Assembly (NCBI GenBank): GCA_905373665.1
Contig: CAJPTV010000050.1
Location: forward strand, 1 to 15,854
From: Bacteroidia bacterium
GTDB taxonomy: Bacteria > Bacteroidota > Bacteroidia > Bacteroidales > CAJPTX01
Direction: 5' to 3'
Length of the DNA: 15,854 nt
Shown: positions 6,875 to 13,965 of the stretch, piece after piece
Layout of the letters: every line of letters starts with the position of its first letter
Numbering within the stretch: position 1 is the stretch's first letter
Made by a program: the position numbers and the translations under genes
Notes under the pieces: model-generated
What the model saw: the letters and a program-made list of their open reading frames with translations, nothing else
The model's database searches: none
Told to the model about the DNA's origin: nothing

Positions 6875-7540
6875 CTAGAGATAGCTCCTCAACTTTTGAC
6901 GGTCGCACACCACAATCTCCTGACGGTTAAGCTCGATAGCACCGTCGGCGACCATCTCCCCGAGGGTTCGCGAAAGCGAGGGGCGTTGCACGCCGAAGTA
7001 TTCGGCAAGCTGGCTTTGCGTGCGATGTAGAAGAAGGGTGTTTTGTTCCTCCGACGTATTTTCCAAGAGGTATATCGCAAGCTTCATACGCAGGCTACGG
7101 ATAGAGAGCATCTGCACCTTTTGCGAAAGAAGGACGATCATGTTCGCATTGATACGGAGCATATTCTGTAGCAACTTCGCATTCCGCATCATCTCTTCCT
7201 GAAGGGTCGTCCGCGGGATGAGAAAGAGCACCGTCGGTTCTAGTGCAATGACATCCACTGGGAAGCTATTTCGGTTTGCGAAGAGAAAGGCCGGGGCAAG
7301 CGGGATTACGGGCGCAAGGGTCTCAATTTCCAAGACATTGTCGTCGCGCGTAAGCATCGCCGTGCGCACGAGCCCCGAGACCAGCAGGTAAAGGTGATTG
7401 ATGGGCGTCCCCTGTCGCACGACGTACTCTCCCTTTTCAAACGCCTTGATATCTGACACACAGTGCGCTACGAACGCCTCTATTTCCGAAGGCAACATTT
7501 CGGAGAAAAGAGGACAAGAGGTTAAATCATACTGCAACAT
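6875..7540 (-). CDS. Crp/Fnr family transcription regulator, HcpR-like
   Basis: The 221-residue protein has the Crp/Fnr layout. An N-terminal cyclic-nucleotide-binding-like beta-roll spans about residues 5-115 (EYVVRQGTPINHLYLLVSGLVR), a long dimer helix lies near 118-147, and a C-terminal winged helix contains the helix-turn-helix TQSQLAEYFGVQRPSLSRTLGEM (174-196). The sensor domain lacks the Arg-Glu-Ser set that binds cAMP and the cysteine cluster of FNR. The gene is divergent from hcp, the usual target of HcpR regulators, one of which in Porphyromonas gingivalis responds to nitrosative stress and binds heme. I infer the same role here. Palindromes in the shared gap could be its binding sites and allow control of its own gene. 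No promoter with a good -7 box is visible on its side. Confidence 0.92.
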   Translation of the reverse strand: MLQYDLTSCPLFSEMLPSEIEAFVAHCVSDIKAFEKGEYVVRQGTPINHLYLLVSGLVRTAMLTRDDNVLEIETLAPVIPLAPAFLFANRNSFPVDVIALEPTVLFLIPRTTLQEEMMRNAKLLQNMLRINANMIVLLSQKVQMLSIRSLRMKLAIYLLENTSEEQNTLLLHRTQSQLAEYFGVQRPSLSRTLGEMVADGAIELNRQEIVVCDRQKLRSYL

Positions 7541-7589
7541 CGACCGACTTTGCTACTTCGCCCCCACAACCGATTAGCGTGGGAACGGA

Positions 7590-7605
7590 CAATAACGAAT
7601 TATTG
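7590..7605. promoter_or_regulatory. Palindrome in the regulator-hcp intergenic region (possible operator)
   Basis: CAATAA (7590-7595) and TTATTG (7600-7605) are exact inverted copies around CGAA. The site lies 50-65 bp upstream of the regulator's ATG and about 90 bp upstream of the inferred hcp start. It is a candidate site for control of the regulator's own gene. A 6-bp arm pair in AT-rich DNA can arise by chance. Confidence 0.35.
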
Positions 7606-7624
7606 CTACTGAATATAAATTGCG

Positions 7625-7639
7625 CCCCTTACAGAGGGG
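7625..7639. promoter_or_regulatory. Short hairpin next to the hcp palindrome
   Basis: CCCCT (7625-7629) pairs with AGGGG (7635-7639) around TACAG. It ends one base before the GTAACC palindrome. On its own it is unremarkable, but a closely similar CCCCT-AGGGG plus GTGTA pattern occurs at 15814-15829. Confidence 0.3.
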
Positions 7640-7640
7640 T

Positions 7641-7654
7641 GTAACCGTGGTTAC
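7641..7654. promoter_or_regulatory. GTAACC-N2-GGTTAC palindrome, likely activator site for hcp
   Basis: The arms GTAACC (7641-7646) and GGTTAC (7649-7654) are exact inverted copies around GT. The centre at 7647.5 lies about 41.5 bases before the hcp start inferred from its -7 box, the standard place for a class II Crp/Fnr activator. The promoter lacks a good -33 box, as activator-dependent promoters often do. The adjacent divergent Crp/Fnr gene is the obvious candidate protein. Confidence 0.65.
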
Positions 7655-7676
7655 TCTTTTCCCTTTTCGCCCAAGA

Positions 7677-7684
7677 TACCTTTG
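7677..7684 (+). promoter_or_regulatory. -7 promoter box of hcp
   Basis: TACCTTTG matches the Bacteroidota -7 consensus fully. The inferred start is near 7689, giving a leader of about 33 bases before the ATG at 7722. The expected -33 TTTG is missing; the region is pyrimidine-rich (TCTTTTCCCTTTTC), which fits dependence on an activator. Confidence 0.7.
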
Positions 7685-7721
7685 CGCCAAGAAAACACAC
7701 AGATCGTAATACCGGACGAAA

Positions 7722-9371
7722 ATGGAAAGCATGTTTTGTTACCAGTGTCAAGAGACCGCTAAGAACCAAGGTTGTACCATCAAAGGGGTTTGCGGTAAAA
7801 CCGCCGACGTCGCAAACTTACAAGATTTACTCCTTTATCTCTGCAAAGGGCTCTCTTTCTACACGGTGCGTTTGCGAGAAAAGGGCGTAGAGCTCCCACC
7901 AATCAACCGCTTTATAGCCAATGCGCTTTTCATGACCATCACGAACGCCAACTTTGATGCGCAACGTTTTATCGATTCGATACGCGAGGCGCAGGCTTTG
8001 CGCACGGTCGCCCGAGAACGTTTGGTTAGCGCAGGCGGCTCTTTGGAGGGGATAGTACACGATGCGGCACTCTGGGTAGGAAACACCGAAGAGGAGATGC
8101 GCGCGAAAGCGCCGCACGTGGGCGTATTGACCACCGAGGATGTTGATGCACGTTCGTTGCGAGAGCTCTCGATCTACGGACTAAAGGGTATGGCTGCTTA
8201 CGTAGAACATGCCTTTAACCTCGGCTTTGAGGACGAGCAGATTTATGCCTTCATGCAGCGCTGTTTGGTAGCAACGACCGACGACACATTAACCGCCGAT
8301 CAGTTAACCGCTTTGGTCTTAGAGACTGGGCAGTTTGGGGTAGAGGCTATGGCGCTGTTGGATAAGGCCAATACGACCTCGTACGGACACCCTGAAATCT
8401 CGCACGTGAACCTAGGGGTGCGTAAGAACCCGGGCATCCTGATTAGCGGGCACGACCTGAAGGACATGGAGGAGCTCTTGAAACAGACCGAGGGGACAGG
8501 TGTGGATGTGTATACCCACAGCGAGATGTTGCCAGCGAACTACTACCCAGCCTTCAAGAAGTATAAGCACTTTGTGGGCAACTATGGGAGCTCGTGGTGG
8601 CATCAAGTAGAGGATTTTGAGAATTTCAACGGCGTCGTCCTCTTCACCACCAACTGTATCGTTCCGCCACGTAAAAGCTACATAGATCGGGTATATACGA
8701 CGGGCGCATCGGGCTACGAAGGGTTTAAGCATATCCCTGACCGTAAAGATGGTAAACCGAAAGACTTCTCTGCCCTTATCGAACATGCGAAGCGGTGTGC
8801 ACCGCCCAAGGAGATAGAGACGGGCGAGATCGTGGGCGGCTTTGCACACAACCAAGTCATCGCACTGGCAGACAAGGTCGTAGAGGCGGTAAAAAGCGGG
8901 GCAATTCGCCACTTCTTTGTCATGAGTGGTTGCGACGGGCGCATGGGGGCTCGTAACTACTACACAGAGTTCGCCGAAAAGCTCCCCAAAGACACCGTTA
9001 TTTTGACCTCTGGGTGTGCGAAGTACCGCTACAACAAGCTCAAGCTGGGCGATATCAATGGGATTCCGCGCGTACTGGACGCAGGACAGTGCAACGATAG
9101 CTATTCGCTCGTTTTGATAGCGATGGCGCTCAAGGAGGCTTTTGGCTTGGAGAGCATCAATCAGCTTCCGCTGAGCTATAACATAGCGTGGTATGAACAG
9201 AAGGCTGTGATCGTACTGTTGGCGCTGCTTTACCTCGGCGTTAAAGACATTCACGTAGGGCCGACCCTACCAGCCTTCTTATCGCCCAATGTCGCTAAGG
9301 TGCTCGTGGAACAATTTGGTATTGCAACCATCACCACCGTGGAAGAAGATTTGAAGCTCTTCTTGGCTTAA
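7722..9371 (+). CDS. hcp: Hybrid-cluster protein (hydroxylamine/NO reductase) Hcp
   Basis: Hcp reduces nitric oxide or hydroxylamine under anaerobic conditions and protects against nitrosative stress in the cytoplasm. The 549-residue protein has the N-terminal cysteines C6, C9, C18 and C24 (CX2CX8CX5C), the spacing of the class that holds a [4Fe-4S] cluster. All ligands expected for the hybrid Fe-S-O cluster are present: H244, E268, C312, C404 (SGCDGR), C432 (SGCAKYRYN), C457 (GQCNDS) and E492, with K494 nearby (WYEQKAV). The length fits full-size class I proteins. The start at 7722 gives MESMFCYQCQ, and M4 is an alternative. It is a single-gene unit with its own promoter and a strong terminator. 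No hcr reductase gene is next to it, so its electron donor must be encoded elsewhere. Confidence 0.97.
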   Translation: MESMFCYQCQETAKNQGCTIKGVCGKTADVANLQDLLLYLCKGLSFYTVRLREKGVELPPINRFIANALFMTITNANFDAQRFIDSIREAQALRTVARERLVSAGGSLEGIVHDAALWVGNTEEEMRAKAPHVGVLTTEDVDARSLRELSIYGLKGMAAYVEHAFNLGFEDEQIYAFMQRCLVATTDDTLTADQLTALVLETGQFGVEAMALLDKANTTSYGHPEISHVNLGVRKNPGILISGHDLKDMEELLKQTEGTGVDVYTHSEMLPANYYPAFKKYKHFVGNYGSSWWHQVEDFENFNGVVLFTTNCIVPPRKSYIDRVYTTGASGYEGFKHIPDRKDGKPKDFSALIEHAKRCAPPKEIETGEIVGGFAHNQVIALADKVVEAVKSGAIRHFFVMSGCDGRMGARNYYTEFAEKLPKDTVILTSGCAKYRYNKLKLGDINGIPRVLDAGQCNDSYSLVLIAMALKEAFGLESINQLPLSYNIAWYEQKAVIVLLALLYLGVKDIHVGPTLPAFLSPNVAKVLVEQFGIATITTVEEDLKLFLA

Positions 9372-9373
9372 GG

Positions 9374-9387
9374 GTGGGCTCGCCCAC
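9374..9387 (+). other. Small hairpin just after the hcp stop
   Basis: GTGGGC (9374-9379) and GCCCAC (9382-9387) are exact inverted copies around TC, beginning three bases after the TAA. No T-run follows. It may stabilise the 3' end of the hcp message ahead of the main terminator. Confidence 0.4.
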
Positions 9388-9396
9388 AAATAAAAG

Positions 9397-9445
9397 CCTC
9401 CCCGTTCGTCGTCGTAGAGACGATGAGCGGGGAGGTATCTTTTTT
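9397..9445 (+). terminator. Strong rho-independent terminator of hcp, probably bidirectional
   Basis: Bases 9397-9413 pair with 9419-9435 in a 17-bp stem with two G-U pairs and the loop GTAGA. The outer part is CCTCCCCG against CGGGGAGG. A T-run (9440-9445) follows. On the other strand the stem is followed by CTTTTATTT, so it could also end leftward transcription from the restriction genes that stop at 9648. Confidence 0.9.
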
Positions 9446-9647
9446 AGTTAGCTACTGCCGTGAGGTGGCTTATCTCCGTTATGCGCTTTAATAGCGTAAG
9501 ACACCTTGCTATTTTCCCCGTCGTATCAGAACATTCTAAGCTGGAGGAATCGAGCTGCGTACTCACGCGACGCGAACGTCCTAATACTTTTCCCTTGCAG
9601 GTAGTTCCTTCGCGCTCCTCTTTTTTGATAAGCTCTATTCTCTTTTA

Positions 9648-10382
9648 TCATCCCCTCGGTTTCCGATACCGGTGTACAATATCGTCCCAGCGAGGGATTT
9701 TTAAGTGGCGGGAATAGAAACGCTCATAAGCATCAACGAAGTTAACTAACCACGTACCTGCCAATTCTCGCGTCTTGGGGTTTTGGTAAACCGTTTGCTC
9801 GACAGCGGAAATAAAATCCTCCAAACACTCAAAGGGAGGAAACTGCACGTGTCCCGTGGTATACCACACAGCAGGGCGGATTTTATGCACGACCCGATCT
9901 TTGATTTGAAGATTCAAAGCCCATTTATCCATACAACGGCAAATGCTCCAGACGTCTTTCAACCACAAATCTTTTATCACTACGTAGCCGTCTGGGGTCA
10001 TCTCGTAGCCGAAGATGAGATATTGGGCATGCAACATGTAGGGGCGTTCGCAAATCTCACGCTGATAACTGTTAAAGTCCGCAATATCAAAGCCTGGAGT
10101 TGCCGCGCGATTGAACGCCTTTACTTCTAACAAGTGCTCGGTACGATTGTCAGGATTGAGGTAGAAATCTGGCGGCATTTGCGAATTGTCATTCAAGACA
10201 TACTCCACGCCGTGGTAGTCCATCCATCCTCTTAGCCATTCCTGTATAATGTTTCCCACCACGTCGCGCTGGTGCACAACGATACTCACCTCTCCTAAGA
10301 AAAAACGAATTTGCCCACGAATCTCAAGGATCTTATCCTCGCCAATCAAACGGTCGTATATCTCTTGTGGGGTTAATCTCAT
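9648..10382 (-). CDS. NgoBV-family type II restriction endonuclease
   Basis: The protein resembles the NgoBV/NlaIV type of restriction endonuclease, which cuts at GGNNCC. Counted from the ATG at 10382 it has 244 residues. An in-frame ATG at 10409 would add nine (MEKVIRKKA), but family members that I recall begin near LTPQEIYDRL, so I chose the inner start. A PD-(D/E)XK nuclease core is visible: P71-D72, then E86-V-K88 in LLEVKAFNR, after QMPP. Other family-like strings are GQIRF, KDLWLKDVW and VVHKIRP. The start lies inside the end of the methyltransferase gene with a 50-bp overlap (77 bp with the longer form), so expression is likely coupled. The gene looks more AT-rich than its neighbours, consistent with transfer. 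The exact target is inferred from family and partner. Confidence 0.85.
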   Translation of the reverse strand: MRLTPQEIYDRLIGEDKILEIRGQIRFFLGEVSIVVHQRDVVGNIIQEWLRGWMDYHGVEYVLNDNSQMPPDFYLNPDNRTEHLLEVKAFNRAATPGFDIADFNSYQREICERPYMLHAQYLIFGYEMTPDGYVVIKDLWLKDVWSICRCMDKWALNLQIKDRVVHKIRPAVWYTTGHVQFPPFECLEDFISAVEQTVYQNPKTRELAGTWLVNFVDAYERFYSRHLKIPRWDDIVHRYRKPRG

Positions 10383-11703
10383 TGCCTTTTTCCTTATTAC
10401 TTTTTCCACACACCGCTAAAATCCGTTCACACACAGCCTTGACCACGGGGACAGCAACCGTATTCCCCAAGAGGTCATACCCCGCACGCAGCGACGTATC
10501 AAAACGGAACGACTCGGGGAAACCGAAAAGACGCAATCCCTCTCGTAACGAGAGCGGACGCAGCCCCACACCATCCACCACATAGAGCTTTTCCATATCG
10601 GTTGCGACGAGCGTGGGGGCAATGTCGTCTGCGGCAAGTATCTTGTTGACCTCAAAACTCAGCTTTCCTGTCACGATATTATAACCGAGCGGGAGGCTCG
10701 GATCCTGTTCGCGCCTACGACGCAGTAACCCGTTTGCCGTTTCTACGATCTCCTGCTTCGGATACTCTCGTTTGAGGTAGCCCTTTTGTACCAAATCCTC
10801 TAGGAGCGCAGGCAGATCGTCCGCGGGGAAGAACGTCTGGATTTGCGACTCGGTGAGGGGCATCCCATCCATCCAGCGAATCCCATACTCTTGTGCCCAC
10901 TTCTTCTTCCGTCGCTCCTTAAATATACGGTTCAGGAGCTCTTTTTGGCGGTCAGAGACTGCGCCCTTGAGCTCCAAGTCCCAACTGTGGATATTGTTCG
11001 CCCCGCCCCGCTTATCCTTTAACGACTTGCCTGCTAGCTCTTCCAACGAATAGCGCGATAATAGCGCCGCAATAAAGCGGGTTTGCGACAGGGGAAGCCC
11101 CTGCTCAAGGATACTCCCGAGCGTCACCTCCGTACGGGGAAAGTCCGCAAGGTCTGGATAGCCGACGCGCGTACCTGCGATGTAGATCCGTTTCCTGTCT
11201 TGTGGAAGCCCGAAATTACGCGCGTTTAACACCCGCCACGTCACTTTATACCCTGCGGCCTGCAAACGGGCTAAAATGGTAGCTAGAGTGCGTCCTATAG
11301 GGGCGTCAGAAGCCTCTCTGTCATGCTTGACGAGCCCCTCGACATTCTCTAACAAAAAAGCCGAGGGGCGCTTTGCTGCCAAAATCCGTTCGACCTCAAA
11401 GAACAACGTCCCGCGTGTATCGAGAAATCCGTCCCGTTTCCCCGCAGCAGAGAAGGCTTGGCACGGAAACCCCGCAAGCAGGAAGTCAAAGTCTGGGAGC
11501 GCAGCAGCGTCCACCTCCCTTATGTCGCCATGGATAACCTCGTGTGGGTGATTTTGCTGTAATATCTCGCGCGCCGCCCACTTAATCTCGGAGGTAAAGA
11601 GACACCGCGGCTCGAGTCCGTTTTGACGCGCCGCCGCTTCCAGTCCCACACGCAGACCGCCAATACCAGCAAACAGGTCGACAAAGCGTAGAACAGAGGA
11701 CAT
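10333..11703 (-). CDS. DNA (cytosine-5) methyltransferase of the restriction system
   Basis: This 456-residue enzyme transfers a methyl group from SAM to C5 of cytosine and protects the host from the adjacent endonuclease. The C5 motifs occur in order: I, FVDLFAGIGG (7-16); IV, GFPCQ with catalytic C81; VI, ENV (119-121); VIII, QDRKR (168-172); IX, RPLSLREGLRLFGFP (382-396); X, GNTVAVP (413-419). The long stretch between VIII and IX, about residues 185-375, is the target recognition region and includes a wing-like ALLEDLVQKGYLKRE. The last 25 residues after motif X are encoded in the overlap with the endonuclease gene. It begins 11 bp after glyS on the same strand, so it may ride on glyS transcription. 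GGNNCC is the expected target given the NgoBV-like partner. Confidence 0.93.
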   Translation of the reverse strand: MSSVLRFVDLFAGIGGLRVGLEAAARQNGLEPRCLFTSEIKWAAREILQQNHPHEVIHGDIREVDAAALPDFDFLLAGFPCQAFSAAGKRDGFLDTRGTLFFEVERILAAKRPSAFLLENVEGLVKHDREASDAPIGRTLATILARLQAAGYKVTWRVLNARNFGLPQDRKRIYIAGTRVGYPDLADFPRTEVTLGSILEQGLPLSQTRFIAALLSRYSLEELAGKSLKDKRGGANNIHSWDLELKGAVSDRQKELLNRIFKERRKKKWAQEYGIRWMDGMPLTESQIQTFFPADDLPALLEDLVQKGYLKREYPKQEIVETANGLLRRRREQDPSLPLGYNIVTGKLSFEVNKILAADDIAPTLVATDMEKLYVVDGVGLRPLSLREGLRLFGFPESFRFDTSLRAGYDLLGNTVAVPVVKAVCERILAVCGKSNKEKGNEINPTRDIRPFDWRG

Positions 11704-11714
11704 CTCGCCCCGCC

Positions 11715-13265
11715 CTACAGACTCCGCAACAGCCCCTCTAACGAGACTTTGGGCTCTAGGAGTTCGGCAAGGCGAGAGGCATCGACACGCTGCTGCTCCA
11801 TTGAGTCGCGCTCGCGAATGGTGACCGTCCCGTCCGTAAGGGTCTGATTGTCTACGGTAACACAGTAGGGCGTACCGATAGCATCCTGACGGCGATAGCG
11901 TTTACCGACCGTGTCCTTCTCTTCGTAGTAGCACGCCATGCGCCAACGCAGGTCGTCGACAATCTTCTGCGCATACTCGGGCATCCCATCCTTACGCACC
12001 AAGGGCAAGACGGCTACCTTGATGGGGGCCATCGTCGCAGGCAGACGAAGTACCTTCCGAAGGTCTTCTTTTCCCTCTTCGCCCGCAATCTTCTCCTCGG
12101 CGTATGCCCCCGAAAGGAGCGAGAGTACCGCACGGTCAAGACCGATGGAGGTCTCTACCACGTAGGGTACATAGCTTTCGTTCTTCTCAGGGTCAAAGTA
12201 CTGCATCTTTTTCCCAGAGAGGCGCTGGTGGTTCGACAGGTCGAAATCCGTACGCGAATGGATACCCTCCACCTCCTTAAAGCCAAAGGGGAAACGATAC
12301 TCGATGTCGCACGCCGCATTGGCATAGTGCGCCAATTTATCGTGTGGGTGGTAACGGTAACTTTCGTTGCCTAACCCAAGCGCTAAGTGCCAACGGAGGC
12401 GTCGCTCTTTCCAATACTCAAACCACTCCATCTCCGTACCTGGGGCAACGAAGAACTGCATCTCCATCTGCTCAAACTCCCGCATACGGAAGGTGAACTG
12501 ACGCGCGACAATCTCGTTGCGGAAGGCCTTGCCCACCTGAGCAATCCCGAAGGGGAGGCGCATGCGTCCCGTCTTCTGCACGTTGAGGAAGTTGACAAAG
12601 ATCCCCTGTGCTGTCTCGGGGCGCAGGTAGAGGTCAGAGGACTCGTCGCTCACAGAGCCCAGCTTGGTCGCAAACATCAGGTTAAACTGCCGCACCTCGG
12701 TCCAGTTACGCGTACCCGAGACGGGACAGACGATTTCGAGGTCTTCGATGAGCTTACCAAAAGCAGCCAAGTCGTTACGCTCCATTGCGTCGACCATACG
12801 GGCACGTGCGGTGTCGATCCCCTTCTGCCATTCGAGGACACGCGCGTTGGTTGCCACGAACTGTGCACGGTCAAAGGCTTCGCCGAAGCGCTTCGCGGCC
12901 TTAGCCACCTCCTTCTCAATCTTCTCTTCCTGCTTCGCCATCCAGTCCTCGACAAGGACATCGGCGCGGTAACGTTTCTTGCTATCGCGGTTGTCGATGA
13001 GCGGGTCATTAAAGGCACTCAGGTGTCCGGAGGCTTCCCACACCTTGGGGTGCATAAAGATAGCCGAGTCGAGCCCGACGATGTTGTCGTGGAGACGCGT
13101 CATCGACTCCCACCAATAACGGCGCACGTTGAGCTTGAGCTCTGTACCGTACTGTCCGTAGTCATAGACAGCGCCTAGGCCGTCGTAAATCTCGCTACTT
13201 TGGAAAATAAAGCCGTATTCCTTGCAATGCGCCACGAGGCTGCGGAAAAGGTCTTCTTGTGCCAT
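11715..13265 (-). CDS. glyS: Glycyl-tRNA synthetase (class II, homodimer type)
   Basis: This enzyme charges tRNA-Gly with glycine. I start it at 13265 (MAQEDLFRSL), giving 516 residues, the expected size. An in-frame ATG at 13337 would add 24 residues that are unlike the family, and it lies inside the terminator. Class II features are visible: the N-terminal helix AHCKEYGFIFQSSEIYDGLG, motif 2 around GKAFRNEIVARQFTFRMREFEQMEMQFF, and motif 3 SIGLDRAVLSLL. The anticodon-binding domain follows from about residue 410 (APIKVAVLPLV to GTVTIRERDS). CPVSGTRNWTEVRQFNLMF belongs to the insertion seen in bacterial alpha-2 type enzymes. It is the first gene of a leftward block that continues into the restriction-modification genes after 11 bp. 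Confidence 0.97.
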   Translation of the reverse strand: MAQEDLFRSLVAHCKEYGFIFQSSEIYDGLGAVYDYGQYGTELKLNVRRYWWESMTRLHDNIVGLDSAIFMHPKVWEASGHLSAFNDPLIDNRDSKKRYRADVLVEDWMAKQEEKIEKEVAKAAKRFGEAFDRAQFVATNARVLEWQKGIDTARARMVDAMERNDLAAFGKLIEDLEIVCPVSGTRNWTEVRQFNLMFATKLGSVSDESSDLYLRPETAQGIFVNFLNVQKTGRMRLPFGIAQVGKAFRNEIVARQFTFRMREFEQMEMQFFVAPGTEMEWFEYWKERRLRWHLALGLGNESYRYHPHDKLAHYANAACDIEYRFPFGFKEVEGIHSRTDFDLSNHQRLSGKKMQYFDPEKNESYVPYVVETSIGLDRAVLSLLSGAYAEEKIAGEEGKEDLRKVLRLPATMAPIKVAVLPLVRKDGMPEYAQKIVDDLRWRMACYYEEKDTVGKRYRRQDAIGTPYCVTVDNQTLTDGTVTIRERDSMEQQRVDASRLAELLEPKVSLEGLLRSL

Positions 13266-13296
13266 GGATATGTTACTCCCCTTTATTACGTATGTG

Positions 13297-13304
13297 CAAA
13301 AGTA
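13297..13304 (-). promoter_or_regulatory. -7 promoter box of glyS
   Basis: Read on the minus strand the bases are TACTTTTG, a full match to TAnnTTTG. The inferred start near 13292 leaves about 27 bases of leader before the ATG at 13265. The -33 position falls inside the arm of the terminator hairpin at 13312-13361, and no TTTG is present there. Confidence 0.6.
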
Positions 13305-13311
13305 GGAAACA

Positions 13312-13361
13312 AAAAAGGAACGCACACCCCTAGCCAAAGGTAGGAATGTGCGTTCCTTTTT
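13312..13361 (-). terminator. Long terminator hairpin between the lipoprotein gene and glyS
   Basis: Bases 13312-13326 and 13347-13361 are exact 15-base inverted copies (AAAAAGGAACGCACA and its complement). Within the 20-base loop CCTA/TAGG and CC/GG can extend the stem further. Read leftward, the stem is followed by TTTTTTG, a classic rho-independent terminator for the lipoprotein gene. It is symmetric (A-run and T-run), so it should work in both directions. The loop contains TACCTTTG on the minus strand (13335-13342), a perfect -7 box match. Confidence 0.85.
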
Positions 13362-13387
13362 AACTCAAGAAACTGGAAACTCAACGA

Positions 13388-13838
13388 CTATTCAACGTCT
13401 TGAAAGGCTTCCTTCTTCTCTTCTTTCTTACCGTCACCCTTTTCTTGGTAGGTAATTTCGATTTTCTTCTTCTTCTCCGCTACAGAGAACTTCCCTTCCA
13501 ACTTTACGAAAGCTTCGCCTTTTTCTCCTACCAAGGTAGTTACACCATCCTTGGTTTCGCCAAGAGTAAAGAGTATGTTGTCAAATGGAGCAGTGGGATT
13601 TATGAACAGTTTCAATTTACCATTCTCCTTGCTTGCTAGAATAGCAACTGGAGGATTGCCTGCGCCCATATACGTCCCCTTCCCTACAATCTCGTCTATC
13701 GATAGGAGCCTTCTGCTCTTCCTTGTTGTCCTTTTGCTCCTTCTTTTTGTTGTCGTCCTTCTTCTCGTCTTTGCTGCAAGAAGTGAACGCAACGGTTGCC
13801 GCCAAGAGCGACAGACCTAACACATAACGCAGTTTCAT
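13388..13838 (-). pseudogene. Small lipoprotein gene split by a frameshift
   Basis: The gene opens at 13838 with MKLRYVLGLSLLAATVAFTSC, a lipoprotein signal peptide with lipobox FTSC, then a Lys/Asp/Glu-rich linker (SKDEKKDDNKKKEQKDNKEEQK). In that frame it ends at 13617 after a cysteine- and arginine-rich tail that looks unnatural. Another frame takes over at about 13695-13706 and reads IDEIVGKGTYMGAG, then a beta-rich body (KLKLFINPTAPFDNILFTLGETKDGVTTLVGEKGEAFVKLEGKFSV), ending at 13388. Joined, they give a lipoprotein of about 150 residues. Joining needs a net +1 shift, for example an extra 4 bases around ATCGATAGACGAG, where ATCGACGAG would restore A-P-I-D-E-I-V. It may be a true mutation, a read error or a strain variant. 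I do not recognise the family. Confidence 0.65.
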
Positions 13839-13965
13839 TGGTACAAAAAATTAAACAGTTAAAAACCTTCTCTTTCCTAAGCGTCTTACGCCCGCTTTTC
13901 ACCACATAGGTAGTAAATTTCTTGCAAAGAAGCGTACATCTACTAGAGAAAATTACAGAAGTACG

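Noticed and set aside
8412..9254. A 280-codon open frame antisense to hcp
   Set aside because: It lies wholly inside hcp, whose metal ligands are all intact. The antisense protein shows no recognisable domain, and its composition fits a reverse-frame shadow.
9444..9647. Spacer between hcp and the restriction genes, checked for a tRNA, small gene or insertion-element end
   Set aside because: No cloverleaf, conserved tRNA loop sequence, long inverted repeat or plausible reading frame. Weak stems such as TTATGC/GCGTAA and TGATAA/TTATCA are within chance.
12387..13178. A 263-codon open frame antisense to glyS
   Set aside because: It is a mirror frame of a highly conserved synthetase in GC-rich DNA, with no domain or promoter.
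13266..13337. N-terminal extension of glyS to the ATG at 13337
   Set aside because: The 24 added residues are unlike the family, and the ATG lies in the loop of the terminator upstream of the likely transcription start. The start at 13265 gives the normal length.
13617..13838. Programmed frameshift in the lipoprotein gene as a designed device
   Set aside because: The needed shift is net +1 and not the -1 that the AAAAAG tract would favour. No stimulatory hairpin or rare-codon stall is evident, so a mutation or read error is simpler.
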